A DNA stretch of 64,000 bases, taken from NCBI GenBank assembly GCA_950295325.1, contig OX485804.1:19840001-19904000 (forward strand), given 5' to 3'. The notes under the pieces are model-generated. The model searched no databases. It worked only from the letters and a program-made list of their open reading frames with translations, and was not told the DNA's origin. Position numbers and translations under genes: made by a program. Positions within the stretch are counted from its first letter, which is position 1. Every line of letters starts with the position of its first letter. Positions 37,012-49,757 of this stretch are shown here, in pieces. This DNA comes from Polytrichum commune. Its lineage: Eukaryota > Streptophyta > Polytrichopsida > Polytrichales > Polytrichaceae.

Positions 37012-38984
37012 ACCTCCCCGTGACTTAAAGTTTTAGCACTATTCGCTTTTTGCATGTAATTTTTATTACTACTCTACAAACACCTTAGAGCACGCATTGA
37101 TTTTCTTGAAAAGAATGGTAAATGAGCAAGAAATCATGGATTTGGTTTCACTCAGTAAAACATTCAACCCTAACTAATATTGAGACTAGTTAATATCAAA
37201 TATTGCCCTATCATAGTCACCTATCATGAGGTGACACTGTCCACGATAATAGGCCCATTTCACTCTTATTCATACAAAATGTTAGTGCTTTACAATTGAA
37301 AATTTGTAATTAAAGGAGTGACAAATTTAGAATATGGACCCTAAAACCATTTGCATTGACTAAATTTGGCTAAGTCACTCACATCTTAGCTTCCGTCTTG
37401 ATTGTCCTACCTAGCACAACTACTTATATACAATATGGGACCCTCCCGTTCCTCATACATGATAGGGTTTCAATTACATCCCCTATGGGACAAAACTCAA
37501 CCATTCGAATCGATTCACGTTAGCAAATGGGTGGACATGTCGATCAAACCAAATCTATTAGGAAAGAGAAAAAAAGCAATTGATTTATATATATATATAT
37601 ATATATATACGAGGGCGATAGTTGTCAAAAGACTCAAAGGTCTTGAACATGTAAGGAAGATGTGTGAGTATATCTCACTTTAAAGGACACAATTTTAAGA
37701 AGACCGGGTGTTTTTTCTCGAGGGATAAGGTAATTCCCTCTCGTTATTTCAATTGACTTGTGCAATGAAAGTGTCTAGTTTGATGCAAGAAGATTACAAT
37801 GATAAAATATACGAATCCAATACAAGTAGAATAACCACATATCCCTAGATGTGTGCACCTCGTGGAGAGGTAAGTGTACCCTAAGGCGCTTCTAAGATAT
37901 GATCTCACAAAAGGAACTCCCTTCATCTAGATGTATTATAAATCCCTGAAAAGCTTCTATGTGTTCATCATAAGGCAATACTTGTCAACCCTCATGTCAT
38001 ACTTAATACATGTATAATGCACATTGTGTTACATAATGGAGACATTGTATTAGATAATGTGAGCTCTATCTCAAACTTAGCTAAGATAGAGGCAGTGTGG
38101 GAACACCACTTGAGCATGTTTAAGGGCTGGAGAATGAAATGTAGAGTGAATACAAAAGAGTAGAGTAGGGTAGAGTAGAGTAGAGTGGGTACATGGAGTG
38201 GAGAATGAAGCATAGGATGAATGTAAAAAAAGTAGAATAGAATAGAGCATAGGTGAAATACATAACTTATTTAATTCCCACTTTAAAGATAAGGCATATG
38301 GGATGGGAGTTATAGACAAGGAGAGGTAGGGTGGACATAGGGTGAAATGTAGGGTCAATATTGGATGGGACATAGCCTCTCATAGGAAAGTTGCTTTTAT
38401 CCTCTTGTTTTTGTCACTTTTTTTTTCCTTTGAAGAATTGTTGACATGCGACCCATTTTCTTGGGAAAGCTAGATGGACATGTGTACATCTTTCGTAGAT
38501 TCCCACCACCACCTCATCCTCCATTATATAACACAACATGCATTTAACTAATAGTACATGTTTACAACATGCGATGTAATCCACCTCTAAGACTAAAATC
38601 CACCATTTGTATCATAAGATCCGGCGATAGAAATGCACATACAATCTCCATCCATTCAAACTTCACACACGTGTCTAGATTCGATCAAAAACTTGGTTAT
38701 GACAACCTGAAACTGGGAATTGGGTCAAATTGAGTGGGGGGAAAAGGGAGGTGAAATCCCATGTACAAAAGTGGAAAGAAAGAAAACTCTATAACATTTC
38801 CAAATAGTTGAAATGTAAAGAAACGTCGAGACGATGTTGTGGGATGCTCCCCATACAACCCTAAACACAGACCGAATGGGTGATGGAATTACGGATATTG
38901 GTCTGACAAGCTGCCCAAAAGCAGGTGTGTAAGGAGCCGTAACAAGTCCGGTTGACCACTTGTGTGGTTTTAGCCTGCTATTGC
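37012..38984. other. intergenic, no gene seen
   Basis: Contains a (TA)12 microsatellite at 37585-37609 and an imprecise GTAGA/TAGAGT minisatellite at about 38155-38255. No supportable gene. Confidence 0.5.
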
Positions 38985-39494
38985 GGGCCACTTCACACAC
39001 GAGCCAAGAGCCGTGACCATGAAATTGTGAAAGCCCAAATGAAAGTGTCCAATGCCCGTCCCAACACACCTCCAACATCATCATGTAGTGTGGTCACGGA
39101 TCCTCAAGTGTAGTGTGAAGTCATATGTGACCAGACCCTCCACCAAATGCTACTTCAATGAAACTCTATTCATGTTGGTCCTCACACATGATGAAATAGA
39201 ATAAATCAACGGTTGTGAACGTTCGGAGTGCCATGGTCTCCCAACGGTTTTGTGTTAGGCCTACCTCCAAGAGATGGTTTTTGAAAATAGTCCAAGTGAC
39301 CGTGAAACATGATCCCTTTGATGCCATGTAGGAATCCATGTAGACTTTACGTCCATCTTTCAGTCACATATTCCGTTGGTCCCTTTTGCGTAGTGGGAGG
39401 CGAACTTGGACCGGCTCCGCCTTTTCCACCAATGAGAGTGCTTGATTAGCAGAGTAATGGTCACGGGCTCTCAGTCTCGTGTGTGAAGTGGCCC
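38985..39494. mobile_element. hAT-like non-autonomous element, copy 2
   Basis: Same ends and interior as 18600-19097, about 510 bp. No flanking duplication is visible, so the borders are eroded or rearranged. Confidence 0.75.
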
Positions 39495-39517
39495 TGAGTC
39501 TTCTCCTGCCCTAACAA

Positions 39518-39520
<3 letters not shown>

Positions 39521-39550
<30 letters not shown>
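39521..39550. repeat. (TC)15 microsatellite
   Basis: Uninterrupted TC repeats just right of the hAT-like copy 2. Confidence 0.95.
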
Positions 39551-39554
<4 letters not shown>

Positions 39555-39670
39555 TCCAGACCCTCGAGCAGCACAGATTCTAGTTGCCAGGCTTTACTCT
39601 CACACCTACTGAGCCAGTCTAAGTTAGAAGGCCAGGAAAGACGGCCTCCACGGATTCACACTGGCAACAC
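39555..39670 (-). mobile_element. possible tRNA-derived SINE
   Basis: Minus strand has TGGCTCAGTAGGTG, a good pol III A-box match, followed by a weak B box (CAACTAGAATC) and then the GA-rich tract. Confidence 0.35.
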
Positions 39671-39698
39671 AGGCCTGCTGTAAGGCGAAGAAAGTAAG

Positions 39699-40197
39699 GG
39701 GCCCCTTCCCACACGAGCCAAGAGCCGTGACCATGAGACCGTGAGAGCCCAAAAGAAAATTGTCCCAAGGCCGCCGTCCCAACACACCTCCAATGTCATG
39801 TAGTGTGCTCATGGATCTGCAAGTGTAGTGTGAAGTCGTATGTGATGGGGCCCTCAACCAAATGCTATTTCAATGAAATCTCTAGTCACGCGGGGTCTGC
39901 ACATATGGTAGAAATAGAATAAAACCAACGGTTGTGAGCATTCGGAGTGCCATGGTCTCCTGGTTTTGTGTTGAGGCCTACCTCCAAGAGGTAGTTCTTG
40001 AAAATAGTCCAAGTAACTGTGAAACATGATCCATTTGATGGCATGTAGGAATCTAGGGAGACTTTACTACCATCTTGCATTCACATACGCCGTTGGTCCT
40101 TTTAGTGTAGTGTGGAGCGAACTTGGACCGGTTCCACCCATGAGAGTGCTTGAAGTGTAATGGTCACGGGCTCTCAGTCTCGTGTGTGAAGTGGCCC
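39699..40197. mobile_element. hAT-like non-autonomous element, copy 3
   Basis: Same family and orientation as copy 2, about 200 bp further on. The left TIR has substitutions (GGGGCCCCTTCCCACACGAG). The right end CGTGTGTGAAGTGGCCC is intact. Confidence 0.75.
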
Positions 40198-40370
40198 TAA
40201 GCGGTTGAAGAGTCAAGACTTTGGGATATTAACCAATCGTATTAGAGGAAGCTTTGGAATATACCTAGATTTAATAAAGGAAAACCGAATGATCACACCA
40301 TGTAACTGGTCGGACTTGGAAACACGAGGATTTTGACCGGTTATGCCCAAACTCTACATGGACACCGCAT
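40198..40370 (+). repeat. dispersed repeat family A, copy 7
   Basis: Begins immediately at the right border of hAT-like copy 3. AAGCGGTTGAAGAGTCAAGA, CCATGTAACTGGTCGGACTT and ATGGACACCGC are present. The hAT-like element probably inserted into or beside family A here. Confidence 0.7.
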
Positions 40371-40647
40371 GGTTCCAAGGATATACTGCTACAAATTTTG
40401 AAGGAGTAAAGTCTAAGGGAAATACACATTCAATCTAGAGGTTAATCCATAATCGTTCATCTAAATGTTAATTATTGGCTACAACAATTATCAAAACTCT
40501 AATGAGGGTAATCAATCACAAGCCACCACCGCATAAAACGTTAACTATGTTTGCCTAAAAAAAATATAGATCTCATCCATGTTAGCATTACATGTACCCT
40601 AGTGAGCGGTTAAATGAACTTGGTCAACTATGAATGCCTCGACCTTA

Positions 40648-40995
40648 AGGGCCACTCACAAATGAGATTGAAGGCCCATGACCATTGCATTTGAATTTCT
40701 CTCATTGGTCCAAAAAGGCCAAGACCGCCAAGTTCACGTCACACTTGAAGATGAAGGCCTAAGGGTCCAAAACAATCATCATAAATGACAAGTCTACATG
40801 GATTCCTACATAATAAACTATAACTAATGCTTCATAATATGTTGGCATTTGCTTCAGGCTTACCTCCACGAGGTAAGCCCTATACAAATTATGGCAAATC
40901 ATGTTAGTGATACGGCCTTTAGATGAGAATCAAGGACCCTCAAAGTTACATGGTCACGGTTATGTGGTCACGGCCCTCGGCTCGTGTGTGTGTCA
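40648..40995. mobile_element. diverged relative of the hAT-like family
   Basis: Left AGGGCCACTCACAAATGAGA and right GGTCACGGCCCTCGGCTCGT then GTGTGTG retain the terminal pattern in a shorter element of about 350 bp. Confidence 0.5.
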
Positions 40996-41004
40996 ATGAA
41001 CGGG

Positions 41005-41160
41005 TAGTGCCGGCAATTAGTTACAAGCTAGCCGGTTGATTTTGAGAATTTCCGAATGCAGTTGGAAAGTTTAGGAAGGGGTTCCGGAAGAAAATCAAGG
41101 GTTACGGAAATGGGCCGATTAGAAGAATAAAAATGCCGGCATTAAGGCAAGCCGCCTAGG
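41005..41160 (+). repeat. dispersed repeat family A, diverged copy 8
   Basis: GGCAATTAGTTACAAGCTAG, CCGGTTGATTTTGAGAAT and AATCAAGGGTTACGGAAATG resemble the family's left half. The remainder is degenerate. Confidence 0.4.
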
Positions 41161-44100
41161 GTATCCACAGCAAATTACCGATTGAAAATTTATTTTCATG
41201 GCGGGAAGCCGACCAAATATATATATATATATAGGTAATTCTTTCAATACTATGCATAGTTGGAGACTATGCCTTGTTGGCTTGTGATTTAGGGTTACTT
41301 GCTTCCCGCCACAACTTCCATTCTGCAGCGGTGGAGCTTGCATTTTCGTTTGCATTATGAGTTTTTGAGTTCTAGAATTGTTGGATTGTTGAGTGACAAT
41401 AGCTTCAAGAGGTTTTCGTTGTTGTTGCTCTCTGAAACTGTGAGGAGATCTGCGAAACTGTGAGGTATTGTACTTACAGTGAGACAAAAATATTGTTTGA
41501 GGGAGTGCCGGCAGTGCACAACACTCGTCCACTTCATCGCATCTTGTGTTATCACACTCGTCCACTTCATTGCATCTCCCAAGCTTCAGGTAACTTGCCA
41601 TTTTGCAGTGTTATCACACTCGTGTGGACATCTTGTGAGATCACTTGTTTGAGGGAGTGCCGGGTAGTGCCGACAGATACAAGCTAGGAGGAGGAAGGAT
41701 TGAGTGCACATAGTTCCCCTAACCATTGTTCATTCCATTTCAGGTATCCTTATAGGAGAAAAAAGACGGAGAAGGAGAAGGAGAAGGCGCGTGCTAGTGC
41801 TTGTGCTCAAGTACGCTCTTTCATTTTTTCTTTGTTTCTATTCTGCATACTTAGTTGCGATGGCGGGAACCTTATGTCGAACCTCCGGGTGATCTATCTT
41901 GAAGCGGAGATGGTTTCTTCTGGTCTCGGAACAAACGCGAGCTAACCTTGTACCAACTCTGTCGGAAGCCCTCACAAAGCTCCTCCATGCTAGTTCACCT
42001 TGTTCAATCTTGTTGTCAAGATGCTTAATCTATACTCCGCCTGTAATCCGAATAAATGACAATGACACATCCACCACCAAAACATAAAACCATCCCCACT
42101 TTAGACCTTTCGGAAATTGCATAAATGGAAAAACAAATGTCGGCTAATTGCCTAAACACATTAGGAAATGGAGACTATCAACCAATAAATTTTGCACTCT
42201 CTAGGCCCACTTCCGGGTAAGAATTGAAAAATCCGAGCCACCTCCATAAAGCTCGGCAATTAGCCGCTTTCTCTACAGAACTCCCCGGACTCTGGTGTGT
42301 GTGTTGAAGTGTGGCCCTAAGTTGAGGTACGTACACAAGTTATTCTTAATTTGCAAGAAGGACAAGGCCGTCAAAGCTTGGGATCGCGTGTATTGAAGCA
42401 CATGGGGGCCCAGTTAGTTATTGAGACCGTGTTAATGGCCCCTTAAGTTCAGGACAACCCCTATACATAAAATCGCATGTCTTCACATGGTCAAATGTGA
42501 AATGAGAAGGACAATCATACATGTGCCCAAATCATTTTCTAGAAAATTTCATTAAATACTCCGCCATGTTTCACCCAACCATTGACGACGATATGTGATT
42601 TATGTACCGGAAATTAAAAGTTAAATAATAATTGGTATATTTATTTAAAACTGATGATTTGTATTGTCAAATGTGTATTAATTTAAGTTTGTATGTTGAG
42701 ACTCTTTATAAGTTGTTAGTTTGAATATTGTCATGTATCATGGAGGGAAGGGGGGGGGGGGGGGGAGTGACAATTGTCTCTGCATGTTCACTATAAAGAA
42801 TCGCTCTCATAATAATAATAAACAACGTGTTTTGCTATATTATTCTGTACGGACTCAAATGAAAGACCTTAGGGGTATAAATGATCATTTAACATCATTG
42901 GGGTCCCATGTCAAATTAAAGATGTATTACATAAGGTAGTTTAATTGAAATGCTTGTTTTTGGAGTGAACATGCAAAAGCAAGTCGTACAAGATGACTTC
43001 AAGCCTGGGGGGTGGACTCTTCATTGGAAACCTAACTGACGTGTGTGGGTCACTATGCAATTCAACCCCCATACGCAGAAGAAGTTTATGGAGAAAAACA
43101 AGAGTATACATACTAACAACATGCTAGACTCGTGTATAGACTCATGTATTTATACTAAGATTTTCAATTTAAGGCGATAAATGCCTCCACTACATATACA
43201 ATATATAATTCAAGAATTAAATATACCTTTATTACATGTAAAATCCATGTGTCACTTTCTAACGAGAAAGTCATGGATTTATTTATTTATTATTATTTTC
43301 TCATCCATAGCATGTAACACACAAATTGCGTCAAACAAACAAAGACAAGGGCACAATAACTTAGCCACAATCTGGAGAGAAAAACTTAAGGAAACCCATG
43401 AGCACTCCAAGAGCCTCTAACTTGTCCAAAGACCCAAATGCAAACCCTAACATGAATGGATCAGGGAGTCATTGAGGACTATTACCATGTGACATAGTGG
43501 ATGAATAATATGAATTAGATGAAACTAACACATCTATTGTCAAATTTTCTTAAAAATTTTAGGGCCCCCTTTTGTACATCTACCTTTACTTCAATATTCT
43601 TAATAGCCATTTTAAATGTACACACTAGAGAAAGTTAATACCTCTCCTTATGTATATTATGTACACTAAATCCTCAAATTGCCCCATCTTACACTCACAT
43701 TAGTTTGTATGTGGTATGAAGAGTCCACCCCTGGGGATTAAAATCTACATCCATATTATTGGAACTAGCAACATCCTTGTTGTTTTTCATCAAATATTTT
43801 TGGAAACATTTAAGTTACAAGTAAAATAATGCTAGTTGATTTGGCTCCTCGAGTGGGATTCGAAGATGGGTAATATTAATTACCTTGCAAACCCTTGGTA
43901 TTTGTTGTTCATGTATGTACTTACTCTTGCTCAAACCCCTACACGCCTTCAATCTTTGTTCACGACCTATTTTATGTTGAAAACCAAAAAAAGAAAATGT
44001 TGCTATGTATTGAGCTTCGACCTCCAAAATTAATCAGATACTACAATTGTTTATACAACACAACACAACACAACACCAAGATGGATCCCTTTCAAATGAG

Positions 44101-45371
44101 TATAAGAACAATGTTGGGTACATTATGATAAGAGATCTCAAAGAAGAAGTTATAGAATGTGGAAGTTGGCGAATTTGAAACATTTTTATCTTAGGATCTA
44201 ACTATGTCAACAACAACACTTAAAGCTTGATAACCAAGTCATTGCAAGCATGCTTTCAGGAAATCAAGAATTATGCTACATGTTTGTCTGAGATAAAGAT
44301 GCAAGGTTTTTTTTTTTTTTTTTTTAATTTTTTTAATAAGAAGCCTTGGCTCTCAAGTCAAGGGCTTCACATTAATTCTATGCTTGCAATGTAACAAATG
44401 CCCATTTTATGTCATTGATCTCAAATACTTCAACAATTCCACTCCACTTTGGTTCTCACCCGTTCTCAAGAAAGATAGTGTAGTGGTCATATCATGTGAT
44501 TACCATTTTGGCAACGATGACCCATGCAATTTTTTTTTCACAATATGTGGTTTATCTACAAGTATAACCACAAGAACAATATGTACTAGTCCAAAGGTCT
44601 CTCTCCACTTGAAGTTAGAGACAAGGTTCTTAGTAGTACCAATTCTCTTTTTAGCTACAAAGAAATCACACATGTACATGGTATTAGCTCCGAACCTAGT
44701 CGAGACATAATTGGCCTTCGATAATATTGAGGATATTATTCCATCATTCACATGCCAATTGATAAAATAGAATAAATAAACATAGTGAATGATGATTACC
44801 AGTCTACTAGAATAGGGGTAGAATAATTCTTGTGTGGACCCAAAATAGTTAATTGTAAAAGTGGTGGCTTGAAAAGGATGCAATGATTGTTCAGATAGGT
44901 GTTGTTTCACACCACTTGCGATCACCTTTGGGTGTTGTTAAGTTAATTGTTTTGTGTGCATTCGAATGCAAAGTAGGATATTTTGATGCTCAAATTAGGA
45001 AAACTCTACAATACAAGTAGGGAGGGTTTGACTTTCTTGCCTCTTTGGGAAATGTAACCAATTATTTACATGGAATAAAATTATGAAACAACTTGCATAC
45101 CTCATCATTTCCTCTACTCCATCTCTGAAAAAATATTGCAAATATTGCAAGCTACTCTATCTGTCCAAATCAATTGTTTTCCGTATATCTACCATCTTAA
45201 ATTTGGGGTCTCCGACTCTTACATCATAACATTGCTCAACGACTTTCAATGGGATAGCTCAATTTGTATTTGAGTCTCCATGTACAAATTTTCAGGCATC
45301 CGATTTTTATATTTTAAGGGTCCACAAAGCAAGAGATGAACACTGAGAAATATTATGGTAGCTCCAAACTA
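41161..45371. other. intergenic, no gene seen
   Basis: Contains a (TA)8 run near 41217 and an internal duplication of an ACACTCGTCCACTTCATTGCATC-like block near 41520-41575. There is also a 16-G run at 42750-42765 and 19 T at 44307-44325. The longest frames (160 codons minus at 41119-41601; 141 codons minus at 44500-44925) show no domains. Confidence 0.5.
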
Positions 45372-45709
45372 CACTAAATAGGTAGATTAGTGTTGGAAAC
45401 ACTAATAGTCAACGAAAACGCTAAATGTAAATTGTCTCTATAGTGTTAGAACACTAAATGTCAACTCTAACACTATTTGTACCAAGTAGTAACTTTAAAT
45501 ATTTACATGAGCGCATTTAGTGTTAGATGATATTTTGTAAGTCTTGGAATGAAGAATTGAAGGAAGAAGAATATGAGAACCTCGTAAAAGGTATAATTTG
45601 TTCAAACCCTATTCAAACACTAATTGTAATATCAGTTGAAAATTAATGTTTTAGGTAACTATTGCATCTAACACTAATCTTCATCTAACACTAATCTACC
45701 TATTTAGTG
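45372..45709. mobile_element. CACTA-like MITE, about 338 bp
   Basis: Starts CACTAAATAGGTAGATTAGT and ends with the inverse ACTAATCTACCTATTTAGTG. AACACTAAT-type subterminal repeats occur on both sides. No matching 3-bp flanks. Confidence 0.7.
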
Positions 45710-46674
45710 TAGCCGAAATTGCATGCATGGATTAGTTGAGGGTTGCCCAACTCTAGTATTTGGTAATGTTGACACTTGGTGGCAATCTACGTGGATGGAA
45801 GGTGTCTACTGGTGTAGGGTGGTGACCACTACCATATGGGCCCAAATAACATATAAAAATCTCGTACTCCAAGCATGTAGGATTTCTTGGTATTGCTTGT
45901 TTTGGGAGGCAGTTCCATGTGGTGCCCAAATATAGAAGCTACTTTCAAGAGCCAATATCTTTCACATATAATCTCCAATTTGGGTGCGATTTTTTCCTCC
46001 ACAGACAAGGTGACAATTGTGCACAACTTGACCATATGGATTTGGAAGAAGAAAAAACTAGTGCACATGTTGCTTGCTCCTTGAAAAAGGAAAGTCTCCT
46101 AAAATGACTTCATTTGGCCCCTCCAACTTTGAGGGTGATGAACTTCATCTAATTTGCTAAAAAAACCCAAATTTCTGGGAGTAACTCATTTGTCATCTAC
46201 ATAACATATTATTGTAAAGTTTCCCATTTTAAAAATTTTGTGGCATGACCGAAGTGGTCATGAAATGAATTTTCTTAGAGTTTCTCTAATTGCCCTTGGA
46301 TTCAAGCCCTGTTCATATGTCAATGTGGTCCAGTTGACTTCAAAGATTCATAAAAAGAATATATGGTAGTCTAATACACATGTACATAATTGGATTTAGG
46401 AGGAAAAAAAGAGAGTCTATTTTGCTACATAACAAAGATTTTTAACATTGGTGTTGGAAATGCCCAAAAATGGAATGTGAAGACCTAAGCATTTAGGGGT
46501 TAATGTGGTTGCCAGAATGGATACCAAAAAGACATGTAATAGAGATTGGACTGCATGTTAGTACGGGTGAGTTTCCATGTGGGCCGCTCGCCCACCATAA
46601 TCTAGTGGGCATAAAGACAATCTTGCCCAAATGTAGATGGAATATGGTGGGGTAGGGTTCATATGTGCCAACTA

Positions 46675-47191
46675 CACTATTTTGTCTACTTAGAGTGGGC
46701 TACCGTTCGGAGTTACATGTTGCTATACCTTTTGACTAACATTATTGTTTGTAACCAACTAAGTTCTATCATATTCTTTGTTGTGCATGCTCATTGCGCT
46801 AAATATGATATTTAGTGTCATATGGTAATTTATGTGAGTATGGTAACTTTTCGGATGACACTTCTTATGAATAAGTGAACAAATATTGTCATGTAGGATC
46901 AAAATTTGGATGAGAATTCGCTAAATAAGTGACAGTAATTGCAACATTGTAAATCTCTAATCCCCCAAAGCTTTTTACAAGGAATGACAAATAATGTTGG
47001 TTTAACATTTAGTGTCGGTGACACTACACTGTAGTTTACTATTTGTATTGAGCAAGATCATTAGCATTGATGAAACTTATTACCATATTTAGTGTACTTA
47101 TGTTGTTTGGGTAAAATATGATACTCTCAATAGAATGTTATAGCAATGAGTAAATCCAAATGGTAACCTACACTAACTAAACAAAATAGTG
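46675..47191. mobile_element. CACTA-like non-autonomous element, about 517 bp
   Basis: Starts CACTATTTTGTCTACTTAGA and GGCTACCGTTCGGAGTTAC. Ends with GTAAATCCAAATGGTAACC and CTAACTAAACAAAATAGTG. Inverted ends match over about 48 bp with mismatches. No coding frame and no matching 3-bp flank. Confidence 0.7.
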
Positions 47192-48219
47192 TGGCTACTT
47201 TCATGTTCTCAAATCCGGGCTTACCTACTAAGCTCCTCCTCTAGGTCAAAACCTCCTTCCCCTCCAAAAATTCTTCTTCAATCTTCGGTGACCAACACTT
47301 GTAGGTTTAAAAAAACAAAGCTTTAGAAGTCTAACGGCCCATGTCCATGGCCCTCCACATTCTAGTAGGCCACCAAAATGTTGGTCTTATCTACATGAGA
47401 ATACCTTCAACCAACTATTATTTAGAATCTAGTGGGCGAGCAACCTACATGGAAACTCACCCTAAGTCATCCTTTTCATCGTATCTTTGCGGAGTACAAG
47501 TGAACTCTTGGTATAGATGAAGTGTTATTGAAAGTGAGTATTTTTCATGTGGCCATTGAGAATGCATTTCCCTCATGAGTGGAGGTGAATTGTTAGTCGA
47601 TATTATGTTAATTGAGATGACATGTATGTGCCAAACTTTGGCTACAATACGTGTTTCATTAAAATAATTATTGTAATGATTTCCTCAAAGGGGTCCAATA
47701 ATTGAGTGCTTGTTAGATAACATACATGTCTTTAGATGTACCAAACTCCTTTATTCTTTGAGGGACTTTATGAATAACTCTATTGCAAGTACAAGATACC
47801 AAGTTCTCATAACTTTAGGTTTAAGATCAAAACATTTGGATAATAAGGAAGGGTCACGACATATTGAGGCCATGACAATTTATAACGAGTTCATAATAAA
47901 TGAGATATAATGAAGAATATTCATTTTAAAATAAGGTTTCCAAAACATCTTATTATATCCTAACACCCAACCCTACTGAGTTTCCTTATTCTTCTCTTAT
48001 CATTCATTTTTGTGGAATATACACATGTCAACTATGTCAAATAAGATACCATTGGATTCATCTTCTCGAGTCCAACAAAACCAAATCCATTGAGAGAATA
48101 AGATTTGTGAAAGAAAAATGCACATAATAACCAAGAAACAAATGGCCTATCGTGAAACCCAAGTTGCCGCCCTATGACTTTATATGGTTTTTTCGTAAAT
48201 ATAGTAACACCTCTCAGTC
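47192..48219. other. intergenic, no gene seen
   Basis: Short frames only. GTAGGCCACC and similar phrases recall nearby repeats but no border could be placed. Confidence 0.4.
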
Positions 48220-48430
48220 CACACAAATTACTACACTAAGCATTGTAATTAGTGTCACTTACAATCTCGAGTCACACGATGCTATATCTTTTTATTATAA
48301 TATATTTTTTACCAAGTAAAGATGTTAATGTTTTATAATGTCCAAACAACCGATTTAATGTTTGTTGGAAAAAATTAATGAAGATATACAATAAATAGGT
48401 ATAGCATTGCGTGATTCCAAATACAAAATG
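48220..48430. mobile_element. CACTA-like MITE relative
   Basis: Left CTACACTAAGCATTGTAATT and ACACGATGCTATATC pair loosely with right GGTATAGCATTGCGTGATTC. Degenerate. Confidence 0.45.
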
Positions 48431-49079
48431 TACTTTTGTGAATCAAGCACATAGAGAAAGATAAGGAATTCTAAGGACATTGTCATGGAAGAAGGTCACG
48501 GAGTAACTCAAATGAGCTCTTTAATGGCCGAAACTAACCCTACAAGATGGTAGAAACATCGTAATATATTGGCAATCACCCTCTATGAAAGTCCTAAAGG
48601 GTGTTTATGTGATATGAGCATTTTCATCATGTTCTTAAATTTACCTTTTTATTTTTTAGATTTATTTCTATGTATGTTATTTGGAAGCTTTCCAATGAGT
48701 GGCAATGAGTGTGTATGTTTGACAAATTTCATTTGACGTTCAACTTCAAATCTAAAGTGTCACGTGACGTTTTCAGAAACAAAAACAATGTCAATTGACA
48801 TCTACATTTTCTTCTAAAATGTCACCTCAATGTCATATCCCTAGTAGTATGTGTCATTTCAATTTGTAAAGTGTTAGTTGACGTGTGGTTTTTTTCTTCA
48901 CAAGTCACACTACATGTCAAAATCTAAATTGTGCGTGTCAATTGACGTGCATTTAATTTTTGTGTGAGTTTTTGCGTGTCAAATATCAAAAACTTGCAAA
49001 AAAACTTTGTCAAAAATACACATTGGTGACAATGTTATCAAGAGAGATTGTATGTGAGTCAGCTTCGTATCCTTACTAA
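48431..49079. other. intergenic, no gene seen
   Basis: Repeated GTCAATTGACGT-like phrases near 48720-48970 (for example TGTCAATTGACATC and TGTCAATTGACGTG). Otherwise nothing recognised. Confidence 0.4.
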
Positions 49080-49212
49080 CACTAAATTCAAACATGTAAC
49101 TTCCACATATTACCATAGTTGATATTTAGTGTTTGAGTTTACGTTTAATGGTACTTACTTTCATAGGGTTATTGGTATTTAGCATATCAAACACTAAATA
49201 TCCTATTTAGTG
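49080..49212. mobile_element. short CACTA-like MITE remnant
   Basis: AACACTAAATTC at the left and AACACTAAATATCCTATTTA then GTGTAG at the right resemble the element at 45372-45709. Confidence 0.4.
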
Positions 49213-49412
49213 TAGTGACACTACAACATCACAATATAATTATGTGGACATGTTGTGCTCAACTTTAGTTAACTAGATTTTCTGGCAGACCAAATTTAAA
49301 ACAATTATAGTTAACTACATTTTTTGGCGGGTCAAATCGCAAACAACTATAGTTATGAAAGGCAACTAGTTAACTAATAGTTGAATTAGTTGGTTAGTTG
49401 TCCAAGGTTTGG
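49213..49412 (+). repeat. dispersed repeat family E, copy 2
   Basis: Same orientation as 25900-26073. AACTATAGTTATGAAAGGCA and ACTAGTTAACTAATAGTTGA are shared. Confidence 0.75.
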
Positions 49413-49588
49413 AGTGTTTGTAACTTTACAAACATGTGAATGGTACAGTCAATTTCACCAATGGAGGCACAAGATTTTTTTTATTTAAAGCGACCTTGGG
49501 GAGATTTACTTGGACCTTAGGGGTTAAGACTCGTCTATCACCTTGCCAATCTAGCTTAGGCAACCCTAAACCTAACAGGTGAAGGTGT

Positions 49589-49757
49589 ACACATAACATT
49601 ATTTAGATCCATAACAATGTTTTGTGGGACTGATAATATTCCATGTAGTATTCCACGACAGATTGAATGTGGAATATTGTCGTGGAATAATACGTGGAAT
49701 ACAGTCAGTCCCACATAACACTAGCAAGGATTTGAATAATGTTATGCATGTGTATAA
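49589..49757. repeat. imperfect hairpin of about 165 bp (MITE or small-RNA precursor-like)
   Basis: Outer arms ACATAACATTATTTAGATCC and GGATTTGAATAATGTTATG, and inner arms TGTGGGACTGATAATATTCC and GGAATACAGTCAGTCCCACA, pair around a central loop at about 49661-49676. No open frame. Strand of any transcript is unknown. Confidence 0.7.

Noticed and set aside
41119-41601. 160-codon minus-strand open frame
   Set aside because: No recognisable domain, runs through a TA microsatellite and a local duplication, and lacks splice or promoter context.
44500-44925. 141-codon minus-strand open frame
   Set aside because: Hydrophobic, AT-driven composition, no motif and no homologue recognised.
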